DNA from: JAEUKQ01 sp044227605
GTDB lineage: Bacteria > Pseudomonadota > Alphaproteobacteria > JAEUKQ01
Length of the DNA stretch: 32,907 nt
Reading direction: 5' to 3'
NCBI GenBank assembly: GCA_044227605.1
Contig: JBGAWJ010000004.1
Span: forward strand, 1 to 32,907
Shown here: in pieces, positions 25,341-32,850 of the stretch
Layout of the letters: each line of letters opens with the position of its first letter
How positions within the stretch are numbered: position 1 is the first letter of the stretch
Program-made: the position numbers and the translations under genes
Notes under the pieces: generated by a model
Database searches by the model: none
What the model was told of the DNA's origin: nothing
Seen by the model: the letters and a program-made list of their open reading frames with translations, nothing else

Positions 25341-26495
25341 ATGATTGGATCCGGTGCCGTGAAAAAAAGACCTTCTTCCGCCTCTATGCAATTAACGTCA
25401 GCAACTTATGCGCTTGATAAGATCCATCAAGCGGATTGTATTGAAGCCATGGCTAAATTGCCGGAAAAATCAATGGATATGATTTTTGCTGACCCCCCTT
25501 ATAATTTACAGTTACAAGGGGAATTGCGCCGGCCGGATGATAGCCAGGTGGAGGGGGTAACTGAGGAGTGGGACCAGTTTTCCTCATTCCAAGCCTATGA
25601 TGATTTCACATGTTCCTGGCTAAAGGCTTGTCGCCGTTTATTAAAAGATGAGGGTACCATCTGGGTAATTGGCAGTTACCATAATATATTCCGGGTCGGT
25701 TTTATCATGATGGATTTAGGTTTTTGGATACTGAATGATGTTATTTGGCATAAAACCAATCCGATGCCTAATTTTCGAGGCACCCGTTTCCAAAGTGCTA
25801 CTGAAACCATGATTTGGGCCAAAAAATCTATCGGCCAGAAAAAATACTATTTCAATTACCGCGCCATGAAAAATTTAAACGATGATAAGCAAATGCAAAA
25901 TGTATGGCATATCCCAATTTGCCAAGGAGGTGAGCGGCAAAAAATTAATGGTCGTAAAGCGCACCCCACCCAAAAACCAGAGCAATTGCTATACCGGGTG
26001 ATTGCGGCGGCAACCAAGCCCGGCCATATTATATTAGACCCTTTTATAGGGACGGGGACAACCGCCGTCGTTGCAAAAAAAATGGCACGTCGTTTTATCG
26101 GCTTTGAACAAGATGCTCACTATGTAGAAATTGCAAGGCAACGGTTAAGTTCCGTACATATAGATCCTGCCTCCATTGAATTATTGGAGACCAGGAACCG
26201 CCGGGACCAGCCGCGGGTTAAATTTGGCGCACTCATTGAAAGCGGCTTATTAAGCATCGGGCAAAGATTGTATTGTCAAAATGGACGGTATGAGGCCTCG
26301 GTTAAAGCTGATGGTACATTGCTGACCAGTGAGGGTATTTTATCCATCCACCGGGCTGCAGCCAAGTTACAAGGAAAGACTTCCTCAAATGGCTGGGATT
26401 TTTGGCATATCCGCCACCTCGATGGAAATTTATATTCGATTGATCAATTACGGCAAAGCTATTTAGCACGTCAATTAACTTTGCCTGGCATGTGA
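25341..26495 (+). CDS. ccrM: CcrM-type adenine-N6 DNA methyltransferase (GANTC)
   Basis: CcrM methylates adenine in GANTC late in the alphaproteobacterial cell cycle and so times transcription of cell-cycle genes. The 384-residue product is a beta-class enzyme. Catalytic DPPYNLQL at residues 51-58 precedes the target region with NPMPNFRGTRFQSATETMIW. The HPTQKPEQLLYRVI segment (208-221) and the SAM-binding DPFIGTGT (233-240) follow. A C-terminal domain of about 90 residues, ending RHLDGNLYSIDQLRQSYL, matches the DNA-binding extension of CcrM. The start is uncertain: AAGG abuts ATG 25341 with no spacing, and ATG 25386 would fit the length of other CcrM N-termini. A stop at 25335 rules out anything further upstream. 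Confidence 0.93.
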   Translation: MIGSGAVKKRPSSASMQLTSATYALDKIHQADCIEAMAKLPEKSMDMIFADPPYNLQLQGELRRPDDSQVEGVTEEWDQFSSFQAYDDFTCSWLKACRRLLKDEGTIWVIGSYHNIFRVGFIMMDLGFWILNDVIWHKTNPMPNFRGTRFQSATETMIWAKKSIGQKKYYFNYRAMKNLNDDKQMQNVWHIPICQGGERQKINGRKAHPTQKPEQLLYRVIAAATKPGHIILDPFIGTGTTAVVAKKMARRFIGFEQDAHYVEIARQRLSSVHIDPASIELLETRNRRDQPRVKFGALIESGLLSIGQRLYCQNGRYEASVKADGTLLTSEGILSIHRAAAKLQGKTSSNGWDFWHIRHLDGNLYSIDQLRQSYLARQLTLPGM

Positions 26496-26734
26496 AAACA
26501 ATTCTTTCTAGGCAGTTAAGAAAAAGGCAAAATCCAGCAACTTAGCTATAATTATGCTATTGAATCCGTATATTCTTCGCCTTATTATCCACTCATAAAT
26601 AAATTATATTATTGTTAATCTTTCATTAACTATTTTTATATAAAAATTACGGTAAGGGTAGTAAAGACATCATCGTTTTGCAAATCTAGCACGGTGATTG
26701 AGAATATAAAGAATTTATAATAGTAAGGAATATC

Positions 26735-27049
26735 ATGATGAAAATTTTTGTTCAATATATAGTCCTCGGGGCTGCTTTATTAGCCTCACCTATTTCTGCA
26801 CCAGTCGCTCAAGAAGTTAATAGCGGACAATGCAGTTTTTCCTATGCAAGTTTGGATAAACCCGAATGCCAAACCTTATCAATCACAATTTTGAACGAAC
26901 GCATGGGTTTAATAAATGGGGAATTTTTAAGAGAGGGTGGATTTTCTGGGTCTAAAGGGGGGACAGGAACCCCATCGTCAGCGCCAGGTGTTGGGCGTAG
27001 TCCCGAAGTAAGACCAAGGGAAGGGCCGATTTGTGAGTGCACTCCGTAA
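26735..27049 (+). CDS. Small secreted Cys-containing protein, unknown function
   Basis: Not recognised. The 104-residue product has a signal peptide (hydrophobic YIVLGAALLASPISAPVA, likely cut near residue 25) and an AAGGA site 5 bases before the ATG. The mature part has four cysteines (33, 45, 100 and 102), a short strand-like SLSITILNERMGLING, then a Gly/Ser/Pro-rich low-complexity tail ending ICECTP. It stands alone between ccrM (239-bp AT-rich spacer) and a hairpin. It could be a short exported peptide or the remnant of a longer gene. Confidence 0.6.
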   Translation: MMKIFVQYIVLGAALLASPISAPVAQEVNSGQCSFSYASLDKPECQTLSITILNERMGLINGEFLREGGFSGSKGGTGTPSSAPGVGRSPEVRPREGPICECTP

Positions 27050-27083
27050 ATTTTCGTAGGAGCAATATATCAGCCCTCAATTA

Positions 27084-27104
27084 ATACCCCCTACAAGGGG
27101 GTAT
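27084..27104 (+). terminator. Hairpin after the small secreted gene, probable terminator
   Basis: ATACCCCCT and AGGGGGTAT are perfect 9-base arms around the loop ACA. GGGTTTTAAT follows, so the T run is short and displaced. It lies 35 bp after the stop codon. Confidence 0.55.
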
Positions 27105-27275
27105 GGGTTTTAATAACCATTGACAATAATAGAAAATTGTTTCAATTCTGCATTATCTCCATTTTTCTAGTAGCTGCGTGGGCTCCTAAAACGTTAACAG
27201 ATGAATGACCGATGTTTTACCGTTGGTATTGTCTCTTATGTGTGTAATGTTACGTTTCTTTCATATTGTTCAACC

Positions 27276-27385
27276 GATCCGATGTAGGTTCGGTGCAAAT
27301 CCGAACCGGATTGTGCTAGTTCCTCTTTTGATAACCCGCCCGGTGCTGACGGCGCCATCATAAGATAATCCTCTGAGGATTTGGG
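27276..27385 (+). ncRNA. Candidate structured RNA or leader upstream of the XRE regulator
   Basis: This is part of a 390-bp gene-free stretch (27050-27441). Three stem-loops follow one another. The first has GGTTCGG (27287-27293) paired with CCGAACC (27301-27307), extended by GATCC/GGATT with a 6-base bulge. The second has GGTGC (27342-27346) with GCGCC (27352-27356), and the third AATCC (27367-27371) with GGATT (27377-27381). CAAATCC in the loop and 3' arm of the first is complementary to GGATTTG (27377-27383), so a pseudoknot or alternative fold is possible. It does not match any riboswitch consensus I know. A TTGACA hexamer at 27120 might be a -35 box, without a good -10. Confidence 0.35.
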
Positions 27386-27441
27386 AAGTTCAATAGGTAA
27401 TCACTTTACTAACAAAAAACTTTTAAAAGGAGAGAATAATA

Positions 27442-27993
27442 GTGGCGAGGCAAGATGAAAAAAGTCCAGAAAATCGTCCGCTTACAACAAATGAAATTAA
27501 CCAGATCTTGGGCAAACGATTGAAGGAAATACGAAAATCGCACCATATGACTCAGCAATCATTGGGGCAGCGGTTAGGCGTTAGTTTTCAACAGATTCAG
27601 AAATATGAAAAAGGCACTAGTGCCATGCGCGTTGAAACTTTATATGAAATTTGCGAGTATTTGGGTGTTCACCCTGGATTTTTTATGTATGCCATTCCGT
27701 TTGTAATGATGGATAAAGACCCTACAGAAGAAAAGAAGGAAACAAATGACATACAAAGGTTAGTGGGTGCTATTGTAAGATTCCCGCCCGACCTTCGGGG
27801 ACCATTTGTGGATTTATGTGAAATGATCCCAAAGATTAAGAGTTGGTATGCGCGATCCCAGAACATGCCAGCAGAAAATAGGGAAGAAATAATGGAGGAA
27901 TATAATGCTTCCCCCAACCTGTCTCATAATCCCCCTACTCACCCGCGGAGCTTCAATATCTCTTTCCCGAAGAGAAAGGATCAAGATAAATAA
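27442..27993 (+). CDS. XRE-family helix-turn-helix regulator
   Basis: A DNA-binding regulator with targets unknown. The start is GTG 27442, preceded by AAAGGAGAG. The 183-residue product has a Cro/C1-type HTH at about residues 22-76 (LGKRLKEIRKSHHMTQQSLG, LGVSFQQIQKYEKGTSAMRV), the form common among alphaproteobacterial chromosomal regulators. The rest is helical, then a polar tail with PPTHPRSFNISFPKRK. It faces the moa genes tail to tail. The long structured upstream region suggests regulation at RNA or promoter level. Confidence 0.85.
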   Translation: MARQDEKSPENRPLTTNEINQILGKRLKEIRKSHHMTQQSLGQRLGVSFQQIQKYEKGTSAMRVETLYEICEYLGVHPGFFMYAIPFVMMDKDPTEEKKETNDIQRLVGAIVRFPPDLRGPFVDLCEMIPKIKSWYARSQNMPAENREEIMEEYNASPNLSHNPPTHPRSFNISFPKRKDQDK

Positions 27994-28049
27994 GGGCGGA
28001 GCCGCGTTTATGAAGCCCTCTATCATCCTTACTTAAAACTGCAGAAACA

Positions 28050-28517
28050 TCAAAAATCGAAACCTGGCAGGTGCCCCCATTTCTGGGCGGCCTCCAGGTC
28101 AGAGGTCTTGGTTCCAATCCAATCACTGTTTAGGCCGTGCTGTTCTTTTTTCCAAACAGGCACACTTACCTTAACCATGTCCATGATAAACTGGCAACTA
28201 TTAAAGGCGTCAGCGCGGTGAGAAGACAGGCTGACAGCAAGGACAATCCTGGCGCTAGGCTGTAAATAGCCGTAACGGTGAATAATAAGGCAGTCAATCA
28301 AACTCCAGCGTTTTTTGGCTTCCTGTTCAATCATATGGAGTTGTTGCAGGGCCATCGATTGATAACATTCAAGGGTCATGGAATCTAAAGGCTTGTTTAA
28401 AGAATCACGGACATACCCTACGAAAGTAACCACGGCGCCAACATGGCGGTTGCCATGTAATAAGATTTCTGTTTCATGGTCTGGGATAAAATCTTCGGGT
28501 TGAATACGATAGGGCAA
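28050..28517 (-). CDS. moaE: Molybdopterin synthase catalytic subunit MoaE
   Basis: MoaE, with MoaD as sulfur donor, converts cyclic pyranopterin monophosphate to molybdopterin. The 155-residue product contains GAVVTFVGYVRD, ECYQSMALQQL, IIHRYGYLQPSARIVLAV and SSHRADAFNSCQFIMDMVK followed by PVWKKE, with the conserved active-site lysines. The start is TTG 28517, supported by GGAGG 9 bases upstream. That ribosome binding site overlaps the moaD stop, so the pair is probably translationally coupled, giving balanced subunits. Confidence 0.95.
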   Translation of the reverse strand: MPYRIQPEDFIPDHETEILLHGNRHVGAVVTFVGYVRDSLNKPLDSMTLECYQSMALQQLHMIEQEAKKRWSLIDCLIIHRYGYLQPSARIVLAVSLSSHRADAFNSCQFIMDMVKVSVPVWKKEQHGLNSDWIGTKTSDLEAAQKWGHLPGFDF

Positions 28518-28522
28518 TGCTT

Positions 28523-28774
28523 TTATCCTCCACTGATCGGTGGAAACAAAGCAATCTCATCGTTTAATTGAATGGGATGCGAAAAGCCTACATATTTTTG
28601 GTTGACCGCAACTTTTACGACCGTGCGGTTCTTTAAAGCTTCCTGATAATTGGGGCCTTTCTGCTCCAGCCAGTTTAAAAGATGTTCAACCGTCTGAATT
28701 TGGGCGGGTGGACTGATGATCTCTTCTGCCAACCCAACCTTACTTCTAAGCCAAGCAAAATAAATGATCTTCAT
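28523..28774 (-). CDS. moaD: Molybdopterin synthase sulfur carrier subunit MoaD
   Basis: MoaD is a ubiquitin-like protein whose C-terminal Gly-Gly is adenylated and thiocarboxylated. The 83-residue product ends FPPISGG and has the beta-grasp pattern with VVKVAVNQKYV and IQLNDEIALFPP. GAGGAAAG lies upstream of the ATG. It precedes moaE by 5 bp and follows pgsA after a 127-bp spacer in which I see nothing definite. Confidence 0.95.
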   Translation of the reverse strand: MKIIYFAWLRSKVGLAEEIISPPAQIQTVEHLLNWLEQKGPNYQEALKNRTVVKVAVNQKYVGFSHPIQLNDEIALFPPISGG

Positions 28775-28901
28775 TGCATCTTTCCTCGGTTTTCTTAAAG
28801 CATTTGTAAGTGTCCCAGCGATAGGAGTTCAGGCCAATTAAGGGGTACCAACACTAGTTGCAACTGCATCCAAATATTTCAGTTCAATGGGATTGCCAGG
28901 A

Positions 28902-29453
28902 TTATTTTGGACGCAATTGTTTAACGCTGGCTATCAGATAATCATATCCCGTAATAATGGTTAATCCAGCGGCCATCCACAGGCCTATAATCGCGGCTTC
29001 TAAAAGATAATTGGGGTACAGTGGGGCAAGCAGCAACATGCCTAGGGAAACCATCTGCACGGCGGTTTTCCATTTTGCCAAACGGCTGACCGGCAACCTA
29101 ACTTGCAATTCTGCTAAAAATTCACGAAGCCCCGAGACAAAAATTTCCCGGCTTAAAATAATTAAGGCGGCGATGACAGTCCAGCCTTCTATAATTTGCA
29201 AGGCCGTCAACATCATTAACACGGTGGCTACTAACAATTTATCTGCAATAGGATCAAGCAGCCGGCCTAGGGGGGATACTTGTTTCATCCTTCTTGCGAA
29301 GTATCCATCCAAATAATCTGTAATACAAGCGAAGGAATATAGAACAATACTTAGGTAACGGGCCCAATCATGGGGAATATACATTAGCCCCACCAATAGG
29401 GGTAAAACGCCAATACGTAAAAAAGTCAAGATATTGGGCAAATTTGATGGCAT
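28902..29453 (-). CDS. pgsA: CDP-diacylglycerol--glycerol-3-phosphate 3-phosphatidyltransferase
   Basis: PgsA makes phosphatidylglycerol phosphate, the first committed step of phosphatidylglycerol and cardiolipin synthesis, in the inner membrane. The 183-residue product has the full CDP-alcohol phosphotransferase signature D46, D49-G50, A53-R54, G63, D67 and D71. Several hydrophobic segments follow, such as LLVATVLMMLTALQII and AAIIGLWMAAGLTIITGY. It lies downstream of uvrC, an order common in alphaproteobacteria. AGGA lies 6 bases before the ATG. Confidence 0.96.
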   Translation of the reverse strand: MPSNLPNILTFLRIGVLPLLVGLMYIPHDWARYLSIVLYSFACITDYLDGYFARRMKQVSPLGRLLDPIADKLLVATVLMMLTALQIIEGWTVIAALIILSREIFVSGLREFLAELQVRLPVSRLAKWKTAVQMVSLGMLLLAPLYPNYLLEAAIIGLWMAAGLTIITGYDYLIASVKQLRPK

Positions 29454-29556
29454 TATTCATCCTAGTTTTTTAGTTGTCCACCCATGCTGCCTAATTTTTC
29501 CTATGAAAACAAGGTAAAAGTATGTCAAGGGCCTGAATTATAAAATTGGGTGCCCC

Positions 29557-31272
29557 TCATTTATTTTCAGCCAAATCATGAAAATATGAATATACGCGTT
29601 TGGCAATATCCTGGCTAATTCCCGGGATTCTTTGCAAATCCGCCACGCCTGCCCTGGATACTTCGCGGGCGGAACCAAAGTGAAGGAGCAATAATTTTTT
29701 ACGTTTAGCGCCAATTCCCTGAATATCATCTAGGGCCGATTTATACAGTTGCTTTTGACGTCTCTGCCGGTGGGCACCTATTGCAAAACGATGCGCTTCA
29801 TCCCGCAGCCGTTGCAGAAAATAGAGTAAAGGGTCTTGGGGTTCCAATGTTAAGGGTTCCTGGCCGACCAAGAAGAACCTTTCCCGCCCTGCATTCCTAT
29901 CAGGGCCCTTGGCAATGCCGATTAAGCAAATGGAGGTGATCCCAAGTTCTTCTAAAACCTGATTGACCGCTTGCACTTGTCCTTTGCCGCCATCAATCAA
30001 CATTAAATCCGGCCAATTCTGGTTTGCATCAGTTGAGGGGGAAGGATCATGTTTTAAACGTCTGCGCATGACTTGGCGCATCATCTCATAGTCATCATTT
30101 CCCATCGTCCCGTCATCTGTCCGAATCGCAAATTTGCGGTAAGAACTTTTGATAAAGCCTTCCGCACCTGCAGCGATCATGGCGCCAAAGGCATGGGTTC
30201 CCATTAAATGGCTATTGTCATAAACCTCGATACGTGCAGGTACTTTAGGCAAGTTAAAACGGGCGGCAAGCTTTTGTAACATATCCGCTTGCAATGACAC
30301 ATCCGACTGCCGACGTTGTAGTGATTCCCGGGCATTTTGTTCTGCATATTTGATGATTTTATGTTTTTCACCCCGTTTAGGAACAGAAAAATGGACGGGA
30401 TAACCGGCTTTGCTGCTCAGTGCTTCTTGCAAAAGGGATTGATCTTTTAAAGATAGGGACAACAAAATTTCCCTAGGTGGCAACTTATCGGCATAAAACT
30501 GACCCACAAAAGCGCTTAGAATTTCATCTGCGCTGGCTTCCGCATGGTGGCTGGGAAAATAAGACCTGCTTCCATAATTCCCGCCCCCCCGATATAAAAA
30601 CACCTGAATGCAACTTTGTCCAGCTTGGTGGTAAAATCCCAGGACATCGGCTTCGGTTATGCCTTCAACAAAAATATGTTGGCGTGCTTGGATTTGGGTA
30701 AGGGCTTGCAACCGATCCCTGAAGCCTGCGGCGGCCTCAAAATCCAATTGGGCGCTGGCTTCTTGCATTTGCTTGGCCAGCTGTTCTTGAATAATCACGG
30801 TTTTGCCGGATAGAAAATTTTGTGCTTGTTGCACCGAAAGGAATGGCCCATAATAACTTCCAGGAATTGTCTTGGCACCCCGATGTTTCAGAAGTTGGGG
30901 GGCAGGATGGTTATGGGTAATTACAATGTATGGGAAAGATTTATCATCGCGCAGCAAAATATTATAGCGGGGCAAGATTTTTTTAATGAGGTTGCTTTCT
31001 AGTAATAATGCCTCAGCTTCTGTGTGCGTGATCGTTACTTCAAGCGACCGCGTTTCTGCAATCATGCGTTGGATACGTAATGTTAGACGCTCAGGAACGG
31101 TATAATTGGTAACCCTTTTCCGTAAATTATGGGCTTTGCCAATATATAGAACTTCCCCCTTGTCATTCAACATTTGATAAATACCAGGGTTGTTACCTAA
31201 AAGCTTGATTTGCTTTTGTAACACGGCAACACCTTGACTCAAAGGATTTAAGTTTTCTTGTTTCTTGTTCAT
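29557..31272 (-). CDS. uvrC: Excinuclease ABC subunit C lacking the Cys-rich segment
   Basis: UvrC makes both incisions in nucleotide excision repair. The 571-residue product has the GIY-YIG nuclease (PGIYQM, VLYIGKAHNLRKRV, residues 29-54). Next come a UVR motif (QLDFEAAAGFRDRLQAL, 175-191), the RNase H-like 5' nuclease with Asp352 (DNSH), Asp427 (LIDGGKGQ) and His494 (RDEAHRFAI), and a double HhH at 514-565. What is missing is unusual: YYGPFLSVQQAQ (140-151) runs straight into NFLSGK, whereas other UvrC proteins have about 50 residues there with four conserved cysteines. Only two cysteines remain in the protein, neither in that place. Start ATG 31272 has GGAAG 8 bases upstream. The DnaA-box region lies just upstream. 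Confidence 0.95.
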   Translation of the reverse strand: MNKKQENLNPLSQGVAVLQKQIKLLGNNPGIYQMLNDKGEVLYIGKAHNLRKRVTNYTVPERLTLRIQRMIAETRSLEVTITHTEAEALLLESNLIKKILPRYNILLRDDKSFPYIVITHNHPAPQLLKHRGAKTIPGSYYGPFLSVQQAQNFLSGKTVIIQEQLAKQMQEASAQLDFEAAAGFRDRLQALTQIQARQHIFVEGITEADVLGFYHQAGQSCIQVFLYRGGGNYGSRSYFPSHHAEASADEILSAFVGQFYADKLPPREILLSLSLKDQSLLQEALSSKAGYPVHFSVPKRGEKHKIIKYAEQNARESLQRRQSDVSLQADMLQKLAARFNLPKVPARIEVYDNSHLMGTHAFGAMIAAGAEGFIKSSYRKFAIRTDDGTMGNDDYEMMRQVMRRRLKHDPSPSTDANQNWPDLMLIDGGKGQVQAVNQVLEELGITSICLIGIAKGPDRNAGRERFFLVGQEPLTLEPQDPLLYFLQRLRDEAHRFAIGAHRQRRQKQLYKSALDDIQGIGAKRKKLLLLHFGSAREVSRAGVADLQRIPGISQDIAKRVYSYFHDLAENK

Positions 31273-31375
31273 TGTGACGACTTCCGAAAACTAAAAATAT
31301 ACAATTAATTATTTATCAATATGTTACAAAAAAACCTTAATCCGGCAGTTTCCCGGAATATTTCAAAACCTGTTC

Positions 31376-31424
31376 TTAACGTGGGCTTACAGTTGCACGA
31401 ATCTGTGGATAAGTTTGTGGATAA
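31376..31424. promoter_or_regulatory. Two consensus DnaA boxes with adjacent GANTC and CtrA-like half-sites
   Basis: TGTGGATAA occurs at 31404-31412 and again at 31416-31424, both perfect matches to the reverse complement of the DnaA box TTATCCACA, in direct orientation and 12 bases apart. GAATC, a CcrM methylation site, abuts at 31399-31403. TTAA-N7-TTAC at 31376-31390 is one base off the CtrA consensus TTAA-N7-TTAA. The DnaA matches are direct; the CtrA call is weak. Confidence 0.65.
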
Positions 31425-31515
31425 CGTCCAGTCAATAGCGATTATCTGTCATCTAAATCATGTTGAACAAATTTTAGCAACAAATTGATCATTCGCATCA
31501 ATATTATGCCTATCT

Positions 31516-31533
31516 TATTGATAAATATCAATA
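31516..31533. repeat. Perfect palindrome in the uvrC upstream region
   Basis: TATTGATA and TATCAATA are perfect 8-base arms with AA between. Such a compact symmetric site suits a dimeric DNA-binding protein. The identity of any binder is unknown. Confidence 0.45.
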
Positions 31534-31657
31534 TTTAATATTATTGTAAAACTTCTATTTTATGTAGACTCAGGCCATTTCCTTAAAAAAACCGCCTCTT
31601 AACAGGCATGTGCATAATTTCTGCCATTTAGCACGGTTTTATAGGTAAATGCCTGTT

Positions 31658-32002
31658 TTAATTCTGCTGCCGGTTAACTTCAACCGCAACAATACAGTCA
31701 TTATAAACATCTAATTTTTCAACCTGAACCTTGACCGTTTTTATTTTTTTATCAGTTAAGCAATTAGTGGCTAGTAAATCTGCGATGGTTTCAATTAAGA
31801 GGTGCGGCTGTTCTTTCAAAACTTCCTGTAAGCGTTTTTTTAGTAAATCATAACACACCACATGCTGGATTTTATCATCAATGGGGGATTTAGCGGCTAC
31901 CTCCATCTCCAGATGTATACGAACCCGCTGTAAAACATCTGCTTCTTTGGGATTAATACCCACTTTAGTATATACCACCCAGTTTCTAATAAATAATTTC
32001 AT
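31658..32002 (-). CDS. folB: Dihydroneopterin aldolase
   Basis: FolB cleaves 7,8-dihydroneopterin to 6-hydroxymethyl-dihydropterin and glycolaldehyde in folate synthesis. The 114-residue product shows the family pattern: VVYTKVGINPKEADVLQRVR with the active-site Glu, VVCYDLLKKRLQEVL with the conserved Tyr, LIETIADLLA and VKVQVEKL with the conserved Lys. I start at ATG 32002 because GAGGG (32011-32015) is 8 bases upstream. ATG 32008 would be only 2 bases from it, and TTG 32017 precedes it. It lies just after an SDR gene and is probably co-transcribed. Confidence 0.93.
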   Translation of the reverse strand: MKLFIRNWVVYTKVGINPKEADVLQRVRIHLEMEVAAKSPIDDKIQHVVCYDLLKKRLQEVLKEQPHLLIETIADLLATNCLTDKKIKTVKVQVEKLDVYNDCIVAVEVNRQQN

Positions 32003-32010
32003 TGGCATGA

Positions 32011-32015
32011 CCCTC
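32011..32015 (-). promoter_or_regulatory. Ribosome binding site deciding the folB start
   Basis: GAGGG on the minus strand is 8 bases before ATG 32002 and only 2 before ATG 32008, favouring the shorter product. Confidence 0.5.
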
Positions 32016-32019
32016 AATC

Positions 32020-32814
32020 TTATTCAGGCAAGATGTAATTTTTTGAAGGTACCAACCAACCCAAATGTTGGCCGCCGTCAAGCGCCAGCATCTGACCTGT
32101 CATTGCAGGCGAATCAACAATAAACTGGATAGCGCGACTGATTTCTTCAGGACTTGTACCGTGTTGTAATGGCATCGCCAAACATTGATCCTGAAATTGC
32201 TTGGATGTTTGCCTAGGGCTTGGCAGAGTAGGGCCGGGGCCAATAGCATTCACCCGGATATAAGGGGCCCAGGCTAGAGCCAGGGTTTGTGTTAGCGTCC
32301 ATAACCCCGCCTTACTGATGGTGTAACTAGTGAAATAGGGTGTTAAACATAAAACCCGTTGGTCAATGATATTGATGATATTGGCAGGTCTACCCGCAGG
32401 TAATTGCTGATGGAATTTCTGGCTAAGGATGAAGGGGGCCCTTAAATTAATTTGCATGTGAAGCTGCCAAGATTGGCTGGTTGCAGTTGCTGCATCATCC
32501 CGTTCAAATATCGAGGCATTATTGACCAAACAATCAATTGGTTCTTGAATGGTTTTCGCAATTATGGGGATCAAATCTGCTGTTTCTTGTTCCTGGCTTA
32601 AATCTGCAGCGAAGGACATGGCTGTCCCCCCCTGGGCAGCAATTGTTTTTACCAATGCTTCGGCTGCTTCATGCGATTGATGGTAATGAAGCATGACATT
32701 CCATTGTTTCTCCGCAAAACCAAGGGCAATAGCTTTACCGATTCTCTGGGCTGCACCCGTAATCAGAACCGTTTTCCTATTGGGAAGAAGGGCCGACGAC
32801 GATTTATTTACCAT
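32020..32814 (-). CDS. Short-chain dehydrogenase, pteridine-reductase-like
   Basis: An NAD(P)H-dependent SDR of 264 residues. It has the dinucleotide motif TGAAQRIGKAIA with the R-I-G variant found in pteridine reductases and FolM, NNASIF in place of the usual NNAG, and the catalytic SYTISKAG Tyr/Lys pair. It ends with DGGQHLGW, as in FolM-like proteins. Coupling to folB, with 17 bp between, supports a role in reducing a dihydropterin such as dihydromonapterin or in a folate salvage step. Substrate is inference. Start ATG 32814 (MVNKSS) has AGGA 8 bases upstream; ATG 32820 is the alternative. Confidence 0.88.
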   Translation of the reverse strand: MVNKSSSALLPNRKTVLITGAAQRIGKAIALGFAEKQWNVMLHYHQSHEAAEALVKTIAAQGGTAMSFAADLSQEQETADLIPIIAKTIQEPIDCLVNNASIFERDDAATATSQSWQLHMQINLRAPFILSQKFHQQLPAGRPANIINIIDQRVLCLTPYFTSYTISKAGLWTLTQTLALAWAPYIRVNAIGPGPTLPSPRQTSKQFQDQCLAMPLQHGTSPEEISRAIQFIVDSPAMTGQMLALDGGQHLGWLVPSKNYILPE

Positions 32815-32850
32815 ATCCATATTCCTATCAACACGCTATTGTTGTGGTTA

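Larger units (their letters stand above)
31273..31657. other. AT-rich intergenic region between folB and uvrC
   Basis: This 385-bp spacer has no plausible gene. It holds the uvrC promoter region, two DnaA boxes with a GANTC site, a perfect palindrome at 31516-31533, a very AT-rich stretch at about 31501-31565 and a second GANTC (GACTC) at 31567-31571. The combination resembles a replication-control or DnaA-binding region. Confidence 0.6.

Noticed and set aside
27276..27312. tRNA-like T-arm or cobalamin/FMN riboswitch piece at GGTTCGG...CCGAACC
   Set aside because: The loop is 7 bases with no acceptor, D or anticodon arms around it, and the other conserved blocks of cobalamin and FMN riboswitches are missing. 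Kept only as an unnamed structured element.
27357..27758. Coding potential of the region before the XRE gene on the minus strand
   Set aside because: Only short frames without ribosome sites; the GTG-started XRE gene explains the coding part.
27994..28049. Intrinsic terminator between the XRE gene and moaE
   Set aside because: Only a weak AGGGC/GCCCT pairing with a long loop and no T run was found.
29557..31272. UvrC as a pseudogene
   Set aside because: The frame is uninterrupted and all nuclease and HhH motifs are intact; only the Cys-rich segment is missing, in frame.
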